In this document: positions 8,635-17,313 of the stretch, in pieces
Position numbering within the stretch: position 1 is the stretch's first letter
Layout: every line of letters begins with the position of its first letter
Origin: Sphingopyxis sp. GW247-27LB
GTDB taxonomy: Bacteria > Pseudomonadota > Alphaproteobacteria > Sphingomonadales > Sphingomonadaceae
NCBI RefSeq assembly: GCF_002277025.1
Contig: NZ_NIWD01000015.1
Coordinates: 241,968 to 305,967 of the forward strand
Length of the DNA stretch: 64,000 nt
Direction: 5' to 3'
Program-made: the position numbers and the translations under genes
The notes under the pieces: model-generated
The model's database searches: none
What the model was told of the DNA's origin: nothing
The model's input: the letters and a program-made list of their open reading frames with translations, nothing else

Positions 8635-11106
8635 TCAGAAGGAGGCGGTCGCACGGACGTACCAGAAGCCTCCGTTGAACCCGGTCGGCGCGAAGCGGAG
8701 ATATCGGATCCCGTTGTTGATCTGGGATTGCCGCGCCTCGACGTCGGGGTAATTGTCGAAGATATTCTCGCCGCCGACCGCAAGCTTGAGCATGTCGCTG
8801 ACCTTGTAGGACAGCTCGAGATCGACCAGCAGTTCGGCGGCGCCCGTCTGGTCGGCAGCCGGTGCGGCGCCATAGTCGGTCCATTTGCCGTAATAATTTG
8901 CACGCGCGACGAAGCCGAAGCGCTCACCCGCATAGGTGAAGGACGCATTGCCCTTCCACTTCGGAACGAAGCCCTCGAGTTCGAGCAGCCGCTCGCGGTC
9001 CGCAGTGATCACCGGCGAGGCCTTGATGACATCGGTTTTGGTATAGTTGCCGTTGAGACCGAGCGTGGCCTTGCCGCCGCCGAGGTCGAAGCCCACGGTG
9101 AGCACTGCATCGACGCCCTGGGTGCGGCTGTCGAAGGAGTTGGTGAAGAAGCTCACCTGCTGGAAGGAATCCCCACCGGGAATGCCAAGCGCCGCGAGCT
9201 GCGCGCGCTGCGCCGGGGTGAGGTTGAAGTTGCCCGAAACGGCGATCCGGTCTTCGACCTTGATGTTGAAATAGTCGATGGTGAGGGTGACCCGATTAGA
9301 AGGTTTCACCACGATGCCACCGGTGAAGTTGAACGAATTCTCGGGCTTGAGCGGCGTCGCGCCGAAGAATTGCGCGACCGGATTGTTGGGCGCGATAATG
9401 CCTGCGGTCAGCGGCGCCCCGGTTATCGAGTCGATGTTGGTCTGGACCTGCGAGGCGTTCGACTGGCCCGGCGTCGGCGCACGAAAGCCGGTGTTGACCG
9501 ATCCGCGCACCGCGAAGACGTCCGAGAAATCATATCGCCCGTTGACCTTCCAGGTGAATTTCGAGCCGAAGTCCGAATAATTCTCGTAGCGGCCGGCAAG
9601 GCCGAACTGGAGCGCGTCGGTGAGATTGCCCTCGATCGACGCATAGGCAGCCCAATTGCTGCGCGCGAACTCACCTGCCTGGATGGGACTGAAGCCCGGG
9701 AAGCCGTTCGAGCCGACCGGCAGTCCGACGCGGTTCCCGGTATCGGGATCGATAACCGACGCGAAAGGCCCAACCTGCCACGATGCGATGTCGCCAGCCG
9801 TGATCTCATATGTCTCGCGCCGATACTCAAGACCGCCGGCAAGCGTCAGCGGATCGGAGGTGCCGATCGCGATGGGGTAAGTGAGATCGAGATTGAAAGC
9901 GAGTTCGCGCTGCTTGAGTTGCCCCGGCTTGAACGACGTCGGCGACGTGAGGCCAAGCGACGGATTGACCGTATTGTCGATCCGGTAGGAAGCATGGTTC
10001 TGACCATAGGAAGCGCTGAGATCATAGGTCAGGCCCGAGGAGAATTCGCCCTTGAGGCCGGCCGCAAGCGCGGCATCGGTTACCGTCGCGCCGAAATCCG
10101 GGGTAAAGCCGCCGGGAAAGAGCTGGCGGAAGCTGAACCGCTGTCCTCCGGGCGTATTGGTGAGCGGAATCGAGGTGGAAATGAAGCTGGCATTGGGGTT
10201 GCGGTAGAAGAAGGCCGTCGTGCCGCGGCTCCAGCTATAGTTGCCGAAGGTGTAGAATTCCATCTCGTCCGACAGTTCGATGCCTGCGTTGACGAAGATG
10301 CGCGCCGCCTCGGATTCGGGATTTCCCCAGCGCTGCGCCGGGACCGGGACATCCTGAACGCCGGCATCGATGAGCGCCTGCGCGTCGGGACGCTGGATAC
10401 CGCGCGACGTCGTGCTGGCGTTCACATATTCGCCGCTGATGTTGACGAAACCCGCGTCGGTGAAGGGAAGCCCGACATTGCCCTGAACGAGGAAATCCTC
10501 GCCGTCGCCCTTGTAGAATTGGCCATAGCGGGCGATCAGCAATCCGCCCTCGCGGTCGCGGCGCAGACCGAAATTGAGTACGCCCGCGATCGCATCGGAT
10601 CCATAGAGCGCCGACGCGCCGTCACGCAGAACCTCGAGCTGGCCGATCGCGATCGACGGGATCGCCGAAAGATCGGGTCCCTGCGATCCTCGGATATAGG
10701 GAACATTGGTGAACTGGACCGTTGCGCCGCGATGGCGCCGCTTGCCGTTCACGAGCACCAGCGTCTGGTCCGGCGGCAGGCCGCGGAGCGAGAAAGGCCG
10801 GGTGAAGACGGCGCCGTCGTTGCTTACGAGGCGCTGGACGTTGAGCGACGGGACCTCGGTGCGGAGGAGATCGTTCATGTCGGCCGTGCCCTTTTCGAGC
10901 AGTTCGGCGCCGGAGATGATGTCGATCGGCTGAGCGGAATCGGCCGCCTTGAGATCGTTCCGCCGCGTGCCCGTCACGACGATTTCGCCCTGCGACGCGC
11001 CTGACTGCGGCGCCTCTTTGGCGTTATCCTGCGCGAAGGCGGCGGCGGCCGACAATCCTGCCAGGACGGCGATAATCGAGCCACTCGTGCGAAGCAATTT
11101 CCTCAT
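8635..11106 (-). CDS. TonB-dependent receptor
   Basis: Outer-membrane receptor of 823 residues, complete. Seen: signal peptide (GSIIAVLAGLSAAAAFA), a TonB-box-like EIVVTGTRR, a plug domain with VNGKRRHRG and DGASALYGSDAIAGVLNFG, and a barrel ending in FWYVRATASF, the usual terminal aromatic. The ATG at 11106 is preferred over the upstream one because GGAGGGG lies just before it and the signal peptide starts there. It stands alone, converging with the LysR gene. The nearby amino-acid importer suggests a shared substrate, but the substrate cannot be read from the sequence. No copper-type ECF motif was found before it. Confidence 0.94.
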   Translation of the reverse strand: MRKLLRTSGSIIAVLAGLSAAAAFAQDNAKEAPQSGASQGEIVVTGTRRNDLKAADSAQPIDIISGAELLEKGTADMNDLLRTEVPSLNVQRLVSNDGAVFTRPFSLRGLPPDQTLVLVNGKRRHRGATVQFTNVPYIRGSQGPDLSAIPSIAIGQLEVLRDGASALYGSDAIAGVLNFGLRRDREGGLLIARYGQFYKGDGEDFLVQGNVGLPFTDAGFVNISGEYVNASTTSRGIQRPDAQALIDAGVQDVPVPAQRWGNPESEAARIFVNAGIELSDEMEFYTFGNYSWSRGTTAFFYRNPNASFISTSIPLTNTPGGQRFSFRQLFPGGFTPDFGATVTDAALAAGLKGEFSSGLTYDLSASYGQNHASYRIDNTVNPSLGLTSPTSFKPGQLKQRELAFNLDLTYPIAIGTSDPLTLAGGLEYRRETYEITAGDIASWQVGPFASVIDPDTGNRVGLPVGSNGFPGFSPIQAGEFARSNWAAYASIEGNLTDALQFGLAGRYENYSDFGSKFTWKVNGRYDFSDVFAVRGSVNTGFRAPTPGQSNASQVQTNIDSITGAPLTAGIIAPNNPVAQFFGATPLKPENSFNFTGGIVVKPSNRVTLTIDYFNIKVEDRIAVSGNFNLTPAQRAQLAALGIPGGDSFQQVSFFTNSFDSRTQGVDAVLTVGFDLGGGKATLGLNGNYTKTDVIKASPVITADRERLLELEGFVPKWKGNASFTYAGERFGFVARANYYGKWTDYGAAPAADQTGAAELLVDLELSYKVSDMLKLAVGGENIFDNYPDVEARQSQINNGIRYLRFAPTGFNGGFWYVRATASF

Positions 11107-11446
11107 GGTCCCCTCCATTTGCGAAAGCTCTCGGCTTCGCCACCGAGCTATCTCTGTGACCGTGGCATGACCAGAAATAATCACGACTCATCGCTAAAAA
11201 CGAGATGGTTATTCCATATAGTTATATCTCTCGCTCCGTGCCGCACGGCGGCGCGCCGCGCCCAACCCGGCCTCGCCGTTCCATTCTCCCGGACGGGCTT
11301 CGGCGCGAACAGCGTGATCTGCGGGGGCCGCCCGCCATTGCGGCGAACAGGCGGCCGGTCCCGCGGGTGATTACCAGTCCCGGCGGGCGCTTCATGCCGG
11401 CTGTCCTTGGGTGGCCGGCCGACAAGCCTCATCGGCAAATGATCTC
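11107..11446. other. Intergenic region, TonB-receptor promoter side
   Basis: About 340 bp without a convincing gene. The left part is AT-rich and should hold the promoter of the leftward TonB receptor; it contains a near-palindrome ATATAGTTATAT at 11216-11227. The rest is GC-rich, and its short open frames on both strands look like compositional shadows. Confidence 0.5.
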
Positions 11447-11779
11447 TTACTTTTTATCCATATCGTGCCCGGCGTGCGGATCGGGCTCGGTTTCTACGGG
11501 CTTCGGCGCTTCCGGCGCGGCCTTAGCCCGCGGCGGAACAGCAGGTTTTGCGGCAAGTTTGGAATTCTCCGCCGGCCTTGCTGCTTCTGTCGGTGCCGCT
11601 TCAGGGGCTGTTGGCGTCTCGTCGGCAGCCGGCGTGGTCTCGACCATTGCCGGGGCCTCACCGGCAGGGACTTCGCTTTGTTCCGGCGCCGTGTCGCTCT
11701 TCTGCGCAGACTCCGCGCCGCATCCCGCCAGTGCGACCATCAGCGCTGCGGCGCTCGCGAGGGGAATATATCTCGTCAT
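11447..11779 (-). CDS. Small Ala/Pro/Glu-rich lipoprotein with C-terminal HAGHDM
   Basis: Function not recognised. Seen: 110 residues with a lipobox (LMVALAGC), a long low-complexity region rich in Ala, Pro and Glu, and a metal-binding-looking tail HAGHDMDKK. The ATG at 11779 has GGAGA just upstream; a longer frame would bury the signal peptide. It is the last gene of the copper module 1 run (Y, X, sigma, copA, copB, DUF305, DUF411, this gene), so a role in periplasmic copper handling is likely by context only. Confidence 0.7.
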   Translation of the reverse strand: MTRYIPLASAAALMVALAGCGAESAQKSDTAPEQSEVPAGEAPAMVETTPAADETPTAPEAAPTEAARPAENSKLAAKPAVPPRAKAAPEAPKPVETEPDPHAGHDMDKK

Positions 11780-11807
11780 ATCAATCTCCACTTGTCGTTG
11801 CGACAGC

Positions 11808-12332
11808 TCATGCGCGAAATTGCGCAACCTTGCCGTCGCCAGCGAACGCCATCACTTCGAAGGCGTCGGTTCTTCCATCCGGCATTTCCATGCCCGGAGA
11901 TCCGCGCGGCATGCCAGGCACGGCGATCCCGCGAATGTCGCGCGGCTTGTCGCGAAGCAGCTTCGCGACATGTGGCATCGGCACATGGCCTTCGATGGCA
12001 TAGCCACCGACGATCGCGGTGTGACACGAAGCTAGCTCGTCGGGCACACCATATCGCGCCTTTACGGCAGGCATGTCGGAACGGTTCTCAACGGTCACCG
12101 CATAGCCCGCCGCGCGCGCAATATCCGCCCAGGCTTCACAGCATCCGCATTCGGGATCGCGATAGACGAGCATCTGCCGGATGTTCGCCGCATCGGCGCG
12201 AGGCTCGCGAGCCCCGCCGTCTTTGTCGCTGGTTGCCGCCGGTCCCGGGGAAGAATTGCATGCCGCAAGCCCCATCCCCGAGCCGACGGCAATCAGACCG
12301 AGAAGGTGACGGCGCGTCATCGGACTTTTCAT
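11808..12332 (-). CDS. DUF411 metal-binding protein
   Basis: DUF411 proteins are small exported proteins common in copper and mercury resistance clusters and are thought to bind metal. Seen: 174 residues. The N-terminus has RRHLLGL and a lipobox-like GLAAC, so it is either a Tat-exported protein or a lipoprotein. The conserved cysteine cluster DPECGCCEAW is at about residues 58-67, followed by ASCHTA and GHVPM, the usual DUF411 hallmarks. The ATG at 12332 has AGGA eight bases upstream. It follows the DUF305 gene directly, with no gap beyond the stop codon. Confidence 0.9.
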   Translation of the reverse strand: MKSPMTRRHLLGLIAVGSGMGLAACNSSPGPAATSDKDGGAREPRADAANIRQMLVYRDPECGCCEAWADIARAAGYAVTVENRSDMPAVKARYGVPDELASCHTAIVGGYAIEGHVPMPHVAKLLRDKPRDIRGIAVPGMPRGSPGMEMPDGRTDAFEVMAFAGDGKVAQFRA

Positions 12333-12333
12333 G

Positions 12334-12777
12334 TCATTTCCTCGCGAGAATGGATTTCATCTGTTCGATTTCGGCCGCCTGCCCTGCGATGATGCCGCGG
12401 CAAAGTTCGCGTATTTCGGCATCCCTGAGGGAAGCCTGTTCGCACATGAGGATCGCGCCCGAATGATGCGGGATCATCGAACGCAAGAAGGCCGTGTCGC
12501 CGATGGTCGTCTGAGTCCGAATCAGCGCGAAGCTTCCGAAGAAGGCGACTGCCGATCCCAGCAGCAGGAGCGTGTTAAGGCGTTTCGACGGGAACATGTC
12601 AGGCATCGCGACGATCATCAGTACGACCATCGGCGAAACCATCATCAGCGTCATGTAGAGCATGTTGAGATTATTGTAGAAGCTCGAGAGGCGGTCGATC
12701 ATGACGAACATCACCAGATACATGATGACGCCGCTGATGATTGTCTGCAGCGCGAGGCTGCGATAGGCTGGTTTCAC
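12334..12777 (-). CDS. DUF305-type membrane protein
   Basis: Small inner-membrane protein with a DUF305-like C-terminal part, often found in copper islands; its biochemical role is not established. Seen: 147 residues with hydrophobic helices in the first ~100 residues. The family motif FLRSMIPHHSGAILMC follows, then a cysteine-containing helix (IRELCRGIIAGQ). The start is the GTG at 12777, because GAGGAGAA lies eight bases before it; the longer upstream reading is non-family sequence. Cotranscribed after copB. Confidence 0.85.
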   Translation of the reverse strand: MKPAYRSLALQTIISGVIMYLVMFVMIDRLSSFYNNLNMLYMTLMMVSPMVVLMIVAMPDMFPSKRLNTLLLLGSAVAFFGSFALIRTQTTIGDTAFLRSMIPHHSGAILMCEQASLRDAEIRELCRGIIAGQAAEIEQMKSILARK

Positions 12778-12815
12778 GGCATTTCTCCTCGACGTGTCGC
12801 CACCCCGCGAAACTT

Positions 12816-14033
12816 CTAGAACCAGGCCCGCACCCCCATCACGAAACTGACACCGCTCGCATCCTCGCCAGCGGCGCGGGCGAAACGCGCGGTATCGCCG
12901 ACCTTGCCGGCCCATTCGACGCCGACATAAGGCGCGAACTCCTTCACGACCTCGTAACGCAGGCGAAGCCCGAGCTCGAAGTCGGAGAGGCCCGAGCCAA
13001 CGCCGGTCTCGGGGACATCCTGGAGCGCAAAATTGACCTCCGCCATCGGCTGCAGGATCAGCTTCTGCGTGATGCGCTGGTCGTAATAGCCTTCGAGCCG
13101 GGCGAGCAGGTCACCCTTGTTCGAAAGGAACAGAGCGCCCTCGACTTCGAACCAATAGGGCGCGAGCCCCTCGAAACCGATCGTCGCATAGGTGCGATCG
13201 GGGCCGAGTCCGAGATCCTGCCTGATACCCGCCTGCGCGTTGAAATAGGGTCCGATCGCCCGGCTGTACAGCGCCTGTACCTCGGCGCCTTCGATGCCTT
13301 CGCCGAACACGCCCTCGCCTTCGCTCTTGATCGTCAGCCGGTTGATGTCGCCGCCGTACCAGGCCTCACCGTCCCAGCGGAACCCGTCGCGGCCCTTGCG
13401 CGCCTGAAATTCGGCAAGGTTGAAGCTGATGAAAGCGATGGTCTGCGCGCCATTCTCTTTCATCATGTCGTGGCGCGAATGCTCCATTTCGGCTTTGGGG
13501 TAGATGCGATCGGCATACCAGTCGCCGGGAGGCGCAGGCGCGGTAGCATCTCCCGGCGGCAAATCGGTGCCGCTAGCGCTGGTCGTGGTCGCCATGCCTT
13601 CCATTCCCGCCACGGGGTCCGCATATCCGCCCTTCGGGGTGCAATGGCCCATTTTGGCATGTTCGGGCGGGCAATCGGGATCGGACGGCTGCGGTGCGCC
13701 ATGATCCATCGCGCCCATGTCCGAAGCGCCCTTGTCTGGAGCCTCCGCCTCAGGCGTACAATGACCCATCGCCGCATGTTCGGGCGGGCAGCTTGAAGCC
13801 TCGGGTTCCATGTCCATGCCCTGCATGTTCCCATGGTCCATCTGCTCCATCGACCCTTCGGCGGGCGCTTCGGGCGCGGGCTGCGCTACCGGCGCTGGCG
13901 CTGGCGTTGGCGAGGGAACGGGTGTCGGCGCGGGCGCCGCGCCATGCATCGAATGATTCATGGACTGCGCGGCAGCGGGCACAGCAAATGTCAGCGGGGC
14001 GATACCCGCGAGGAGAAGCGCGACCCGGGTCAT
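12816..14033 (-). CDS. copB: Copper resistance protein CopB (module 1)
   Basis: Outer-membrane copper resistance protein. Seen: 405 residues from the ATG at 14033, which overlaps the copA stop (ATGA). A signal peptide is followed by a Met/His/Pro-rich region over about residues 24-150, then the CopB barrel beginning near DWYADRIYPKAEMEHSRHDM and ending in aromatic GVRAWF. The Met-rich region holds two copies of a motif CPPEHAxMGHCTP that also occurs in the neighbouring CopA. The paralogue CopB2 (62405-63370) lacks this motif and is 84 residues shorter. CopB normally works with CopA by sequestering or moving copper at the outer membrane. Confidence 0.94.
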   Translation of the reverse strand: MTRVALLLAGIAPLTFAVPAAAQSMNHSMHGAAPAPTPVPSPTPAPAPVAQPAPEAPAEGSMEQMDHGNMQGMDMEPEASSCPPEHAAMGHCTPEAEAPDKGASDMGAMDHGAPQPSDPDCPPEHAKMGHCTPKGGYADPVAGMEGMATTTSASGTDLPPGDATAPAPPGDWYADRIYPKAEMEHSRHDMMKENGAQTIAFISFNLAEFQARKGRDGFRWDGEAWYGGDINRLTIKSEGEGVFGEGIEGAEVQALYSRAIGPYFNAQAGIRQDLGLGPDRTYATIGFEGLAPYWFEVEGALFLSNKGDLLARLEGYYDQRITQKLILQPMAEVNFALQDVPETGVGSGLSDFELGLRLRYEVVKEFAPYVGVEWAGKVGDTARFARAAGEDASGVSFVMGVRAWF

Positions 14034-15880
14034 TCGCCGTCTCCCTTCGGACGGACGCTGACGACGCGCATCATCCCCGCGTGCATGTGATAGAGAAGGT
14101 GGCAATGGAACGCCCAGTCGCCGAGCGCGTCGGCGGTGAAGTCGAAACTCGCGGTCCCGCCCGGCTGGACCAGCACCGTATGCTTGCGCGGCGACCGGTC
14201 GCCCCTCCCCGTGACCAGCTCGAAAAAATGGCCGTGCAGGTGGATGGGGTGGCTCATCATCGAATCGTTGATGAGGTTCACACGCACCCGCTCGCCCTCG
14301 ATGAAGGGGATGGGTTCGTGATGATCGGACATCTTCACGCCGTCGAACGACCACATGAAGCGTTCCATGTTGCCTGTCAGATGGATGTCGAGCGAGCGCG
14401 AGGCGGCGCGCACGTCAGGATTGCGCTCGAGCGCCACCAGATCGTGGTAGGTCAGCACCTTGTGCCCGACGTCTTCAAGTCCCTGTCCTGGCTCGCCCAT
14501 GCGATCCATCGGCATCGGCGAGATCGTCTGGACGCTCGGGTCGCGCTTGACCTGCGGCGCGACACTGAAGTCGCGCATGCTGTGCTGCATGCCTCCGCCC
14601 GATCCATGATCCATGCCCGCCATCGCGCCGCTTTCTCCCGCTGGCGTGCAATGGCCCATCTTGGCATGTTCAGGGGGACAGGAAGGATCGCTCGCCGGCA
14701 TGGGCATGGCGCCCATATCGCCGCCGCCCGAATGGTCCATGCCCGCCATCGAGCCGCCCGACATATCCATGTCGCCCATGCCCATGTCCTTCATCGTCGC
14801 GAGTGGCCGCTCGCGGAGCGGCGGCACCTCGGCGACAATGCCGGCGCGCGGTGCGAGCGTCGCGCGCCCCATGCCCGAGCGGTCATTGGCCTCGGCAACG
14901 AGCGTATAAGCTCGGTCCTCGACCGGGGTCACGATGACGTCGTAGGTCTCGGCAACCGCGATCTGGAACTCGTCGATCTCGGTCGGCACGACATTGAGGC
15001 CGTCGGCCTGCACCACGGTCATCCTGAGGCCCGGGATGCGGACGTTGAAGATCGTCATCGCCGACGCATTGACGATACGCAGCCGCACGCGCTCCCCCGG
15101 CTTGAAGAGCGCGGTCCAGTTATCGCGCGGGCCGTGGCCGTTGACGAGGAAAGTGTAGGTTGAACCATTGACGTCGGCGACGTCGGTCGGGTCCATCCGC
15201 ATCGCGCCCCACTCGATCCGGTCCTTCAGCGGCTGGTCCTTACCGGCAAGGAGACCGCTCAGCGTCTGGCGCTGCATGTTGAAATGGCCGGGATTGACCT
15301 TGAGCTTGCGGAAGATCGCCTCGGGCGACAATTGACTGTGGTCGGACAGGACGACGACATGCTCGCGATCATAACCGATCGGGTCGGCGCCAGCAGGATC
15401 GATGACGATCGGGCCATAGTGGCCGAGCTGCTCCTGGAGACCCGAGTGACTGTGATACCAGTAGGTCCCCGACTGGACGACCGGGAATTCATAGACGAAT
15501 TGAGAGCGCGGTTTGATCCCCGGAAAGCTGACGCCCGGCACGCCGTCCATCTGGAACGGCAGGATCAGGCCGTGCCAGTGAATCGAGCTGTCCTCGTCGA
15601 GATCGTTGACGACGGTCAGGCGCGCGGTCTGTCCTTCCTTCAGCCGGACGAGCGGCGCGGGCACGGTGCCGTTGATCCCGATCGCACGGCTGACCTTGCC
15701 GTCGATGCGCATAGTCTGGCGCGCGATGCGCAGCGTGATGTCATTGCCGGATACGGTCGGAAGAGGCGCGGTGATGCCCGACGACACCGGCTGGGCCCAG
15801 GCCGGGAACCATGCGGCCATCGCCGCAGCCGCCCCTCCGCCCAAAGCTCCACTGACGAACCGGCGCCTTTCCATCTGCAT
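14030..15880 (-). CDS. copA: Copper resistance multicopper oxidase CopA (module 1)
   Basis: Periplasmic multicopper oxidase thought to oxidise Cu(I) and bind extra copper. Seen: 616 residues with a twin-arginine signal (MERRRFVSGALGGG) for folded export. The four copper-ligand motifs are present: IHWHG, YWYHSHSG, HPIHLHGHFF and HCHLLYHMHAGM. Between about residues 360 and 440 there is a Met/His-rich insert with several MxxM and MDHS patches and one CPPEHAKMGHCTP motif. The ATG at 15880 has GGAAAGAA before it. A dedicated ECF-type promoter lies at 15915-15942, so copAB can be driven apart from the upstream sigma operon. Confidence 0.96.
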   Translation of the reverse strand: MQMERRRFVSGALGGGAAAAMAAWFPAWAQPVSSGITAPLPTVSGNDITLRIARQTMRIDGKVSRAIGINGTVPAPLVRLKEGQTARLTVVNDLDEDSSIHWHGLILPFQMDGVPGVSFPGIKPRSQFVYEFPVVQSGTYWYHSHSGLQEQLGHYGPIVIDPAGADPIGYDREHVVVLSDHSQLSPEAIFRKLKVNPGHFNMQRQTLSGLLAGKDQPLKDRIEWGAMRMDPTDVADVNGSTYTFLVNGHGPRDNWTALFKPGERVRLRIVNASAMTIFNVRIPGLRMTVVQADGLNVVPTEIDEFQIAVAETYDVIVTPVEDRAYTLVAEANDRSGMGRATLAPRAGIVAEVPPLRERPLATMKDMGMGDMDMSGGSMAGMDHSGGGDMGAMPMPASDPSCPPEHAKMGHCTPAGESGAMAGMDHGSGGGMQHSMRDFSVAPQVKRDPSVQTISPMPMDRMGEPGQGLEDVGHKVLTYHDLVALERNPDVRAASRSLDIHLTGNMERFMWSFDGVKMSDHHEPIPFIEGERVRVNLINDSMMSHPIHLHGHFFELVTGRGDRSPRKHTVLVQPGGTASFDFTADALGDWAFHCHLLYHMHAGMMRVVSVRPKGDGE

Positions 15881-15914
15881 ATTCTTTCCGACCGTTACTG
15901 ACTGTTCCTAAAGC

Positions 15915-15942
15915 TATACGCAGGCGGCACCGCTGCCCCTCA
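15915..15942 (-). promoter_or_regulatory. ECF-type promoter motif (P2) before copA of module 1
   Basis: Minus strand reads TGAGGG, 16 bases, CGTATA, with G before CGTA. It sits in the gap between the sigma gene stop and copA, about 35 bp before the copA start. Confidence 0.75.
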
Positions 15943-15993
15943 ATAAAAATGCCGGACGATGAGGAGATGCCGCCTGAACGAGCAGTCGAACCC

Positions 15994-16578
15994 TCAACCC
16001 TCGGCGCTCGCGGATGTTCCCGCGAGCAATTCCCGGAGCCTGGTCCGCGCTCGATAGAGACGGGTTTCGACCGTTTTCTCGCTGACGCGCAAAATCACCG
16101 CGGTTTCGGCCTGGCTGACCTCGTCGACACCGCGGAGGAGCAACACCTCGCGCAAATTCTGTGGCAGCTGGTCGATCGCCCCGCGAACCCTGGCAAGCTC
16201 TCGCCTGTCGGTCGCAGCGGAATCGGGCGCAGGACCATCGCTCGCTATGTGATGCGCGCTCTCGAGTGGGAGCGCGCGGGAGAAAAAGGCCCGAACCTTT
16301 CGCCGTCGTGCCCAGTCGCGACATTTGTTGAGCGCGATACGCGCGATCCAGGTACGAAAGGGCCGATCGCCATCATAGCGATCAAGCGCAGAAAAACCGG
16401 AGACGAAGGTCTCCTGCGTTAAATCCATCGCCTCGTCGGTATCGCCGATCTGCTTTGCGATGAGCCGGTATACGCCCGTTTTGTAACGGCGCAGCAACTC
16501 GCGATAGGCGTCCTCGCGGTGCGCGCGCGCAAACGTCGCTAAATCCTGGTCGCTATATTGCGATAGGTCGGCGCTCAC
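15994..16578 (-). CDS. ECF sigma factor, CnrH-like (module 1)
   Basis: RNA polymerase sigma factor of the extracytoplasmic-function group. Seen: 194 residues. Region 2 includes DLTQETFVSGFSALDRYDG and PFRTWIARIALNKCRDWARR. Region 4 has LREVLLLRGVDEVSQAETAV with a helix-turn-helix VSEKTVETRLYRAR. It overlaps the sensor gene by four bases (ATGA). Gene order (small membrane protein, periplasmic sensor, sigma) is that of cnrYXH/nccYXH in Cupriavidus, where the Y protein holds the H sigma until X senses metal. Here the trio leads copAB, so a copper signal is likely (inference). Expected target: the TGAGGG-N16-CGTA motif, including its own operon promoter. Confidence 0.93.
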   Translation of the reverse strand: MSADLSQYSDQDLATFARAHREDAYRELLRRYKTGVYRLIAKQIGDTDEAMDLTQETFVSGFSALDRYDGDRPFRTWIARIALNKCRDWARRRKVRAFFSRALPLESAHHIASDGPAPDSAATDRRELARVRGAIDQLPQNLREVLLLRGVDEVSQAETAVILRVSEKTVETRLYRARTRLRELLAGTSASAEG

Positions 16579-17012
16579 CGCGCATCGGCGGTCAGCGCCT
16601 TGACCACGCTCTTGTCGAACATTTCCGCTTGATCGGGGTTGAGAACCCCTCGCATCGCGAAGAGATGCTGGAGCGTTTCCTTCTGCAATGTCCCCATCAC
16701 CTCATGCGTCTCGTCGATCGCCTCGGTGACGCGCGGTCCATAGCCATGTTCGGCTTCGATCGCCTGCGCAAGCCGGACGTTGGCGGCGCGCATCTCGAGT
16801 TCGAGCGCCTGGCGGCGACCGGCGAAGTCGGCTTCGATCCGCTCGAGTTTCACTTCCTGCTCCGGGGTCAGGTCGAGTTGACCGTGGAGAAGCGCATGAA
16901 GTTCGGTTTCGCTGGCTCTGGGCGCATCGGCCACCAGACGGCCGATGAACACGCCGGCAATCGCGGCGGCGAAAGCAATGAGCCCTAAGAGAAGAAGACG
17001 GCGCGACGGCAT
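16575..17012 (-). CDS. CnrX-like periplasmic metal sensor (module 1)
   Basis: Membrane-anchored periplasmic metal sensor of the metal-resistance (CnrX/Spy-like) family. Seen: 145 residues with an N-terminal membrane anchor (about residues 6-28), then helical, charged sequence. His39, His43, Glu60, His116 and Met120 have exactly the spacing of the CnrX metal ligands His42, His46, Glu63, His119 and Met123 (4, 17, 56, 4). The paralogue in module 2 has the same set. It lies between the anti-sigma-like and sigma genes. By analogy, metal binding would release the sigma through the Y protein. Which metal binds cannot be read from the sequence; the neighbours argue for copper. Confidence 0.9.
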   Translation of the reverse strand: MPSRRLLLLGLIAFAAAIAGVFIGRLVADAPRASETELHALLHGQLDLTPEQEVKLERIEADFAGRRQALELEMRAANVRLAQAIEAEHGYGPRVTEAIDETHEVMGTLQKETLQHLFAMRGVLNPDQAEMFDKSVVKALTADAR

Positions 17013-17014
17013 TG

Positions 17015-17281
17015 CTACTGCACATCCAGCAAGGTGGAAGGCGCCAATGCGCTAGGCGGACCGAACGGGGTAAGCGGACTTGCCGCGACCGCCGGCTGGG
17101 AAATCGCGCTCCCCGCAAAAATACCGCCGCCAAGCGAGACAAAGGCCGCGAGCGCCATCAGGCGGCGCGTCGCAACCGCTTCGCGCCGGCGGATCGCCAA
17201 TGCACCCATGATGCGATCGTCGAGCGCGTCGAGCGCTGCGGGCAGATCGATCCTGTTCAAAATGCGAAGCTCCTCATCCAT
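17015..17281 (-). CDS. CnrY-like small membrane anti-sigma factor (module 1)
   Basis: Probable anti-sigma factor that holds the CnrH-like sigma at the membrane. Seen: 88 residues, with about 40 cytoplasmic residues (LRILNRIDLPAALDALDDRI, then a basic stretch), one transmembrane segment (about residues 40-60) and a short periplasmic tail ending PSALAPSTLLDVQ. Size and topology match CnrY (about 95 residues). The tail motif APSTLLD recurs in the module 2 paralogue although the rest has diverged, so it may be the contact to the X sensor. The ATG at 17281 has GAAGAGA upstream; the upstream TTG reading is rejected. First gene of the leftward operon behind promoter P3. Confidence 0.82.
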   Translation of the reverse strand: MDEELRILNRIDLPAALDALDDRIMGALAIRRREAVATRRLMALAAFVSLGGGIFAGSAISQPAVAASPLTPFGPPSALAPSTLLDVQ

Positions 17282-17313
17282 CGATCGTCTCTTCAAACCT
17301 TTCCATCATTGTA

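Noticed and set aside
11181-11438. An 85-codon frame in the gap after the second TonB receptor
   Set aside because: No ribosome-binding site and no family features; Arg/Pro-rich, typical of a GC-rich chance frame.
15987-16000. CCCTCA near the sigma gene stop as another ECF -35
   Set aside because: TGAGGG is present on the minus strand, but no CGTA lies 16 bases on.
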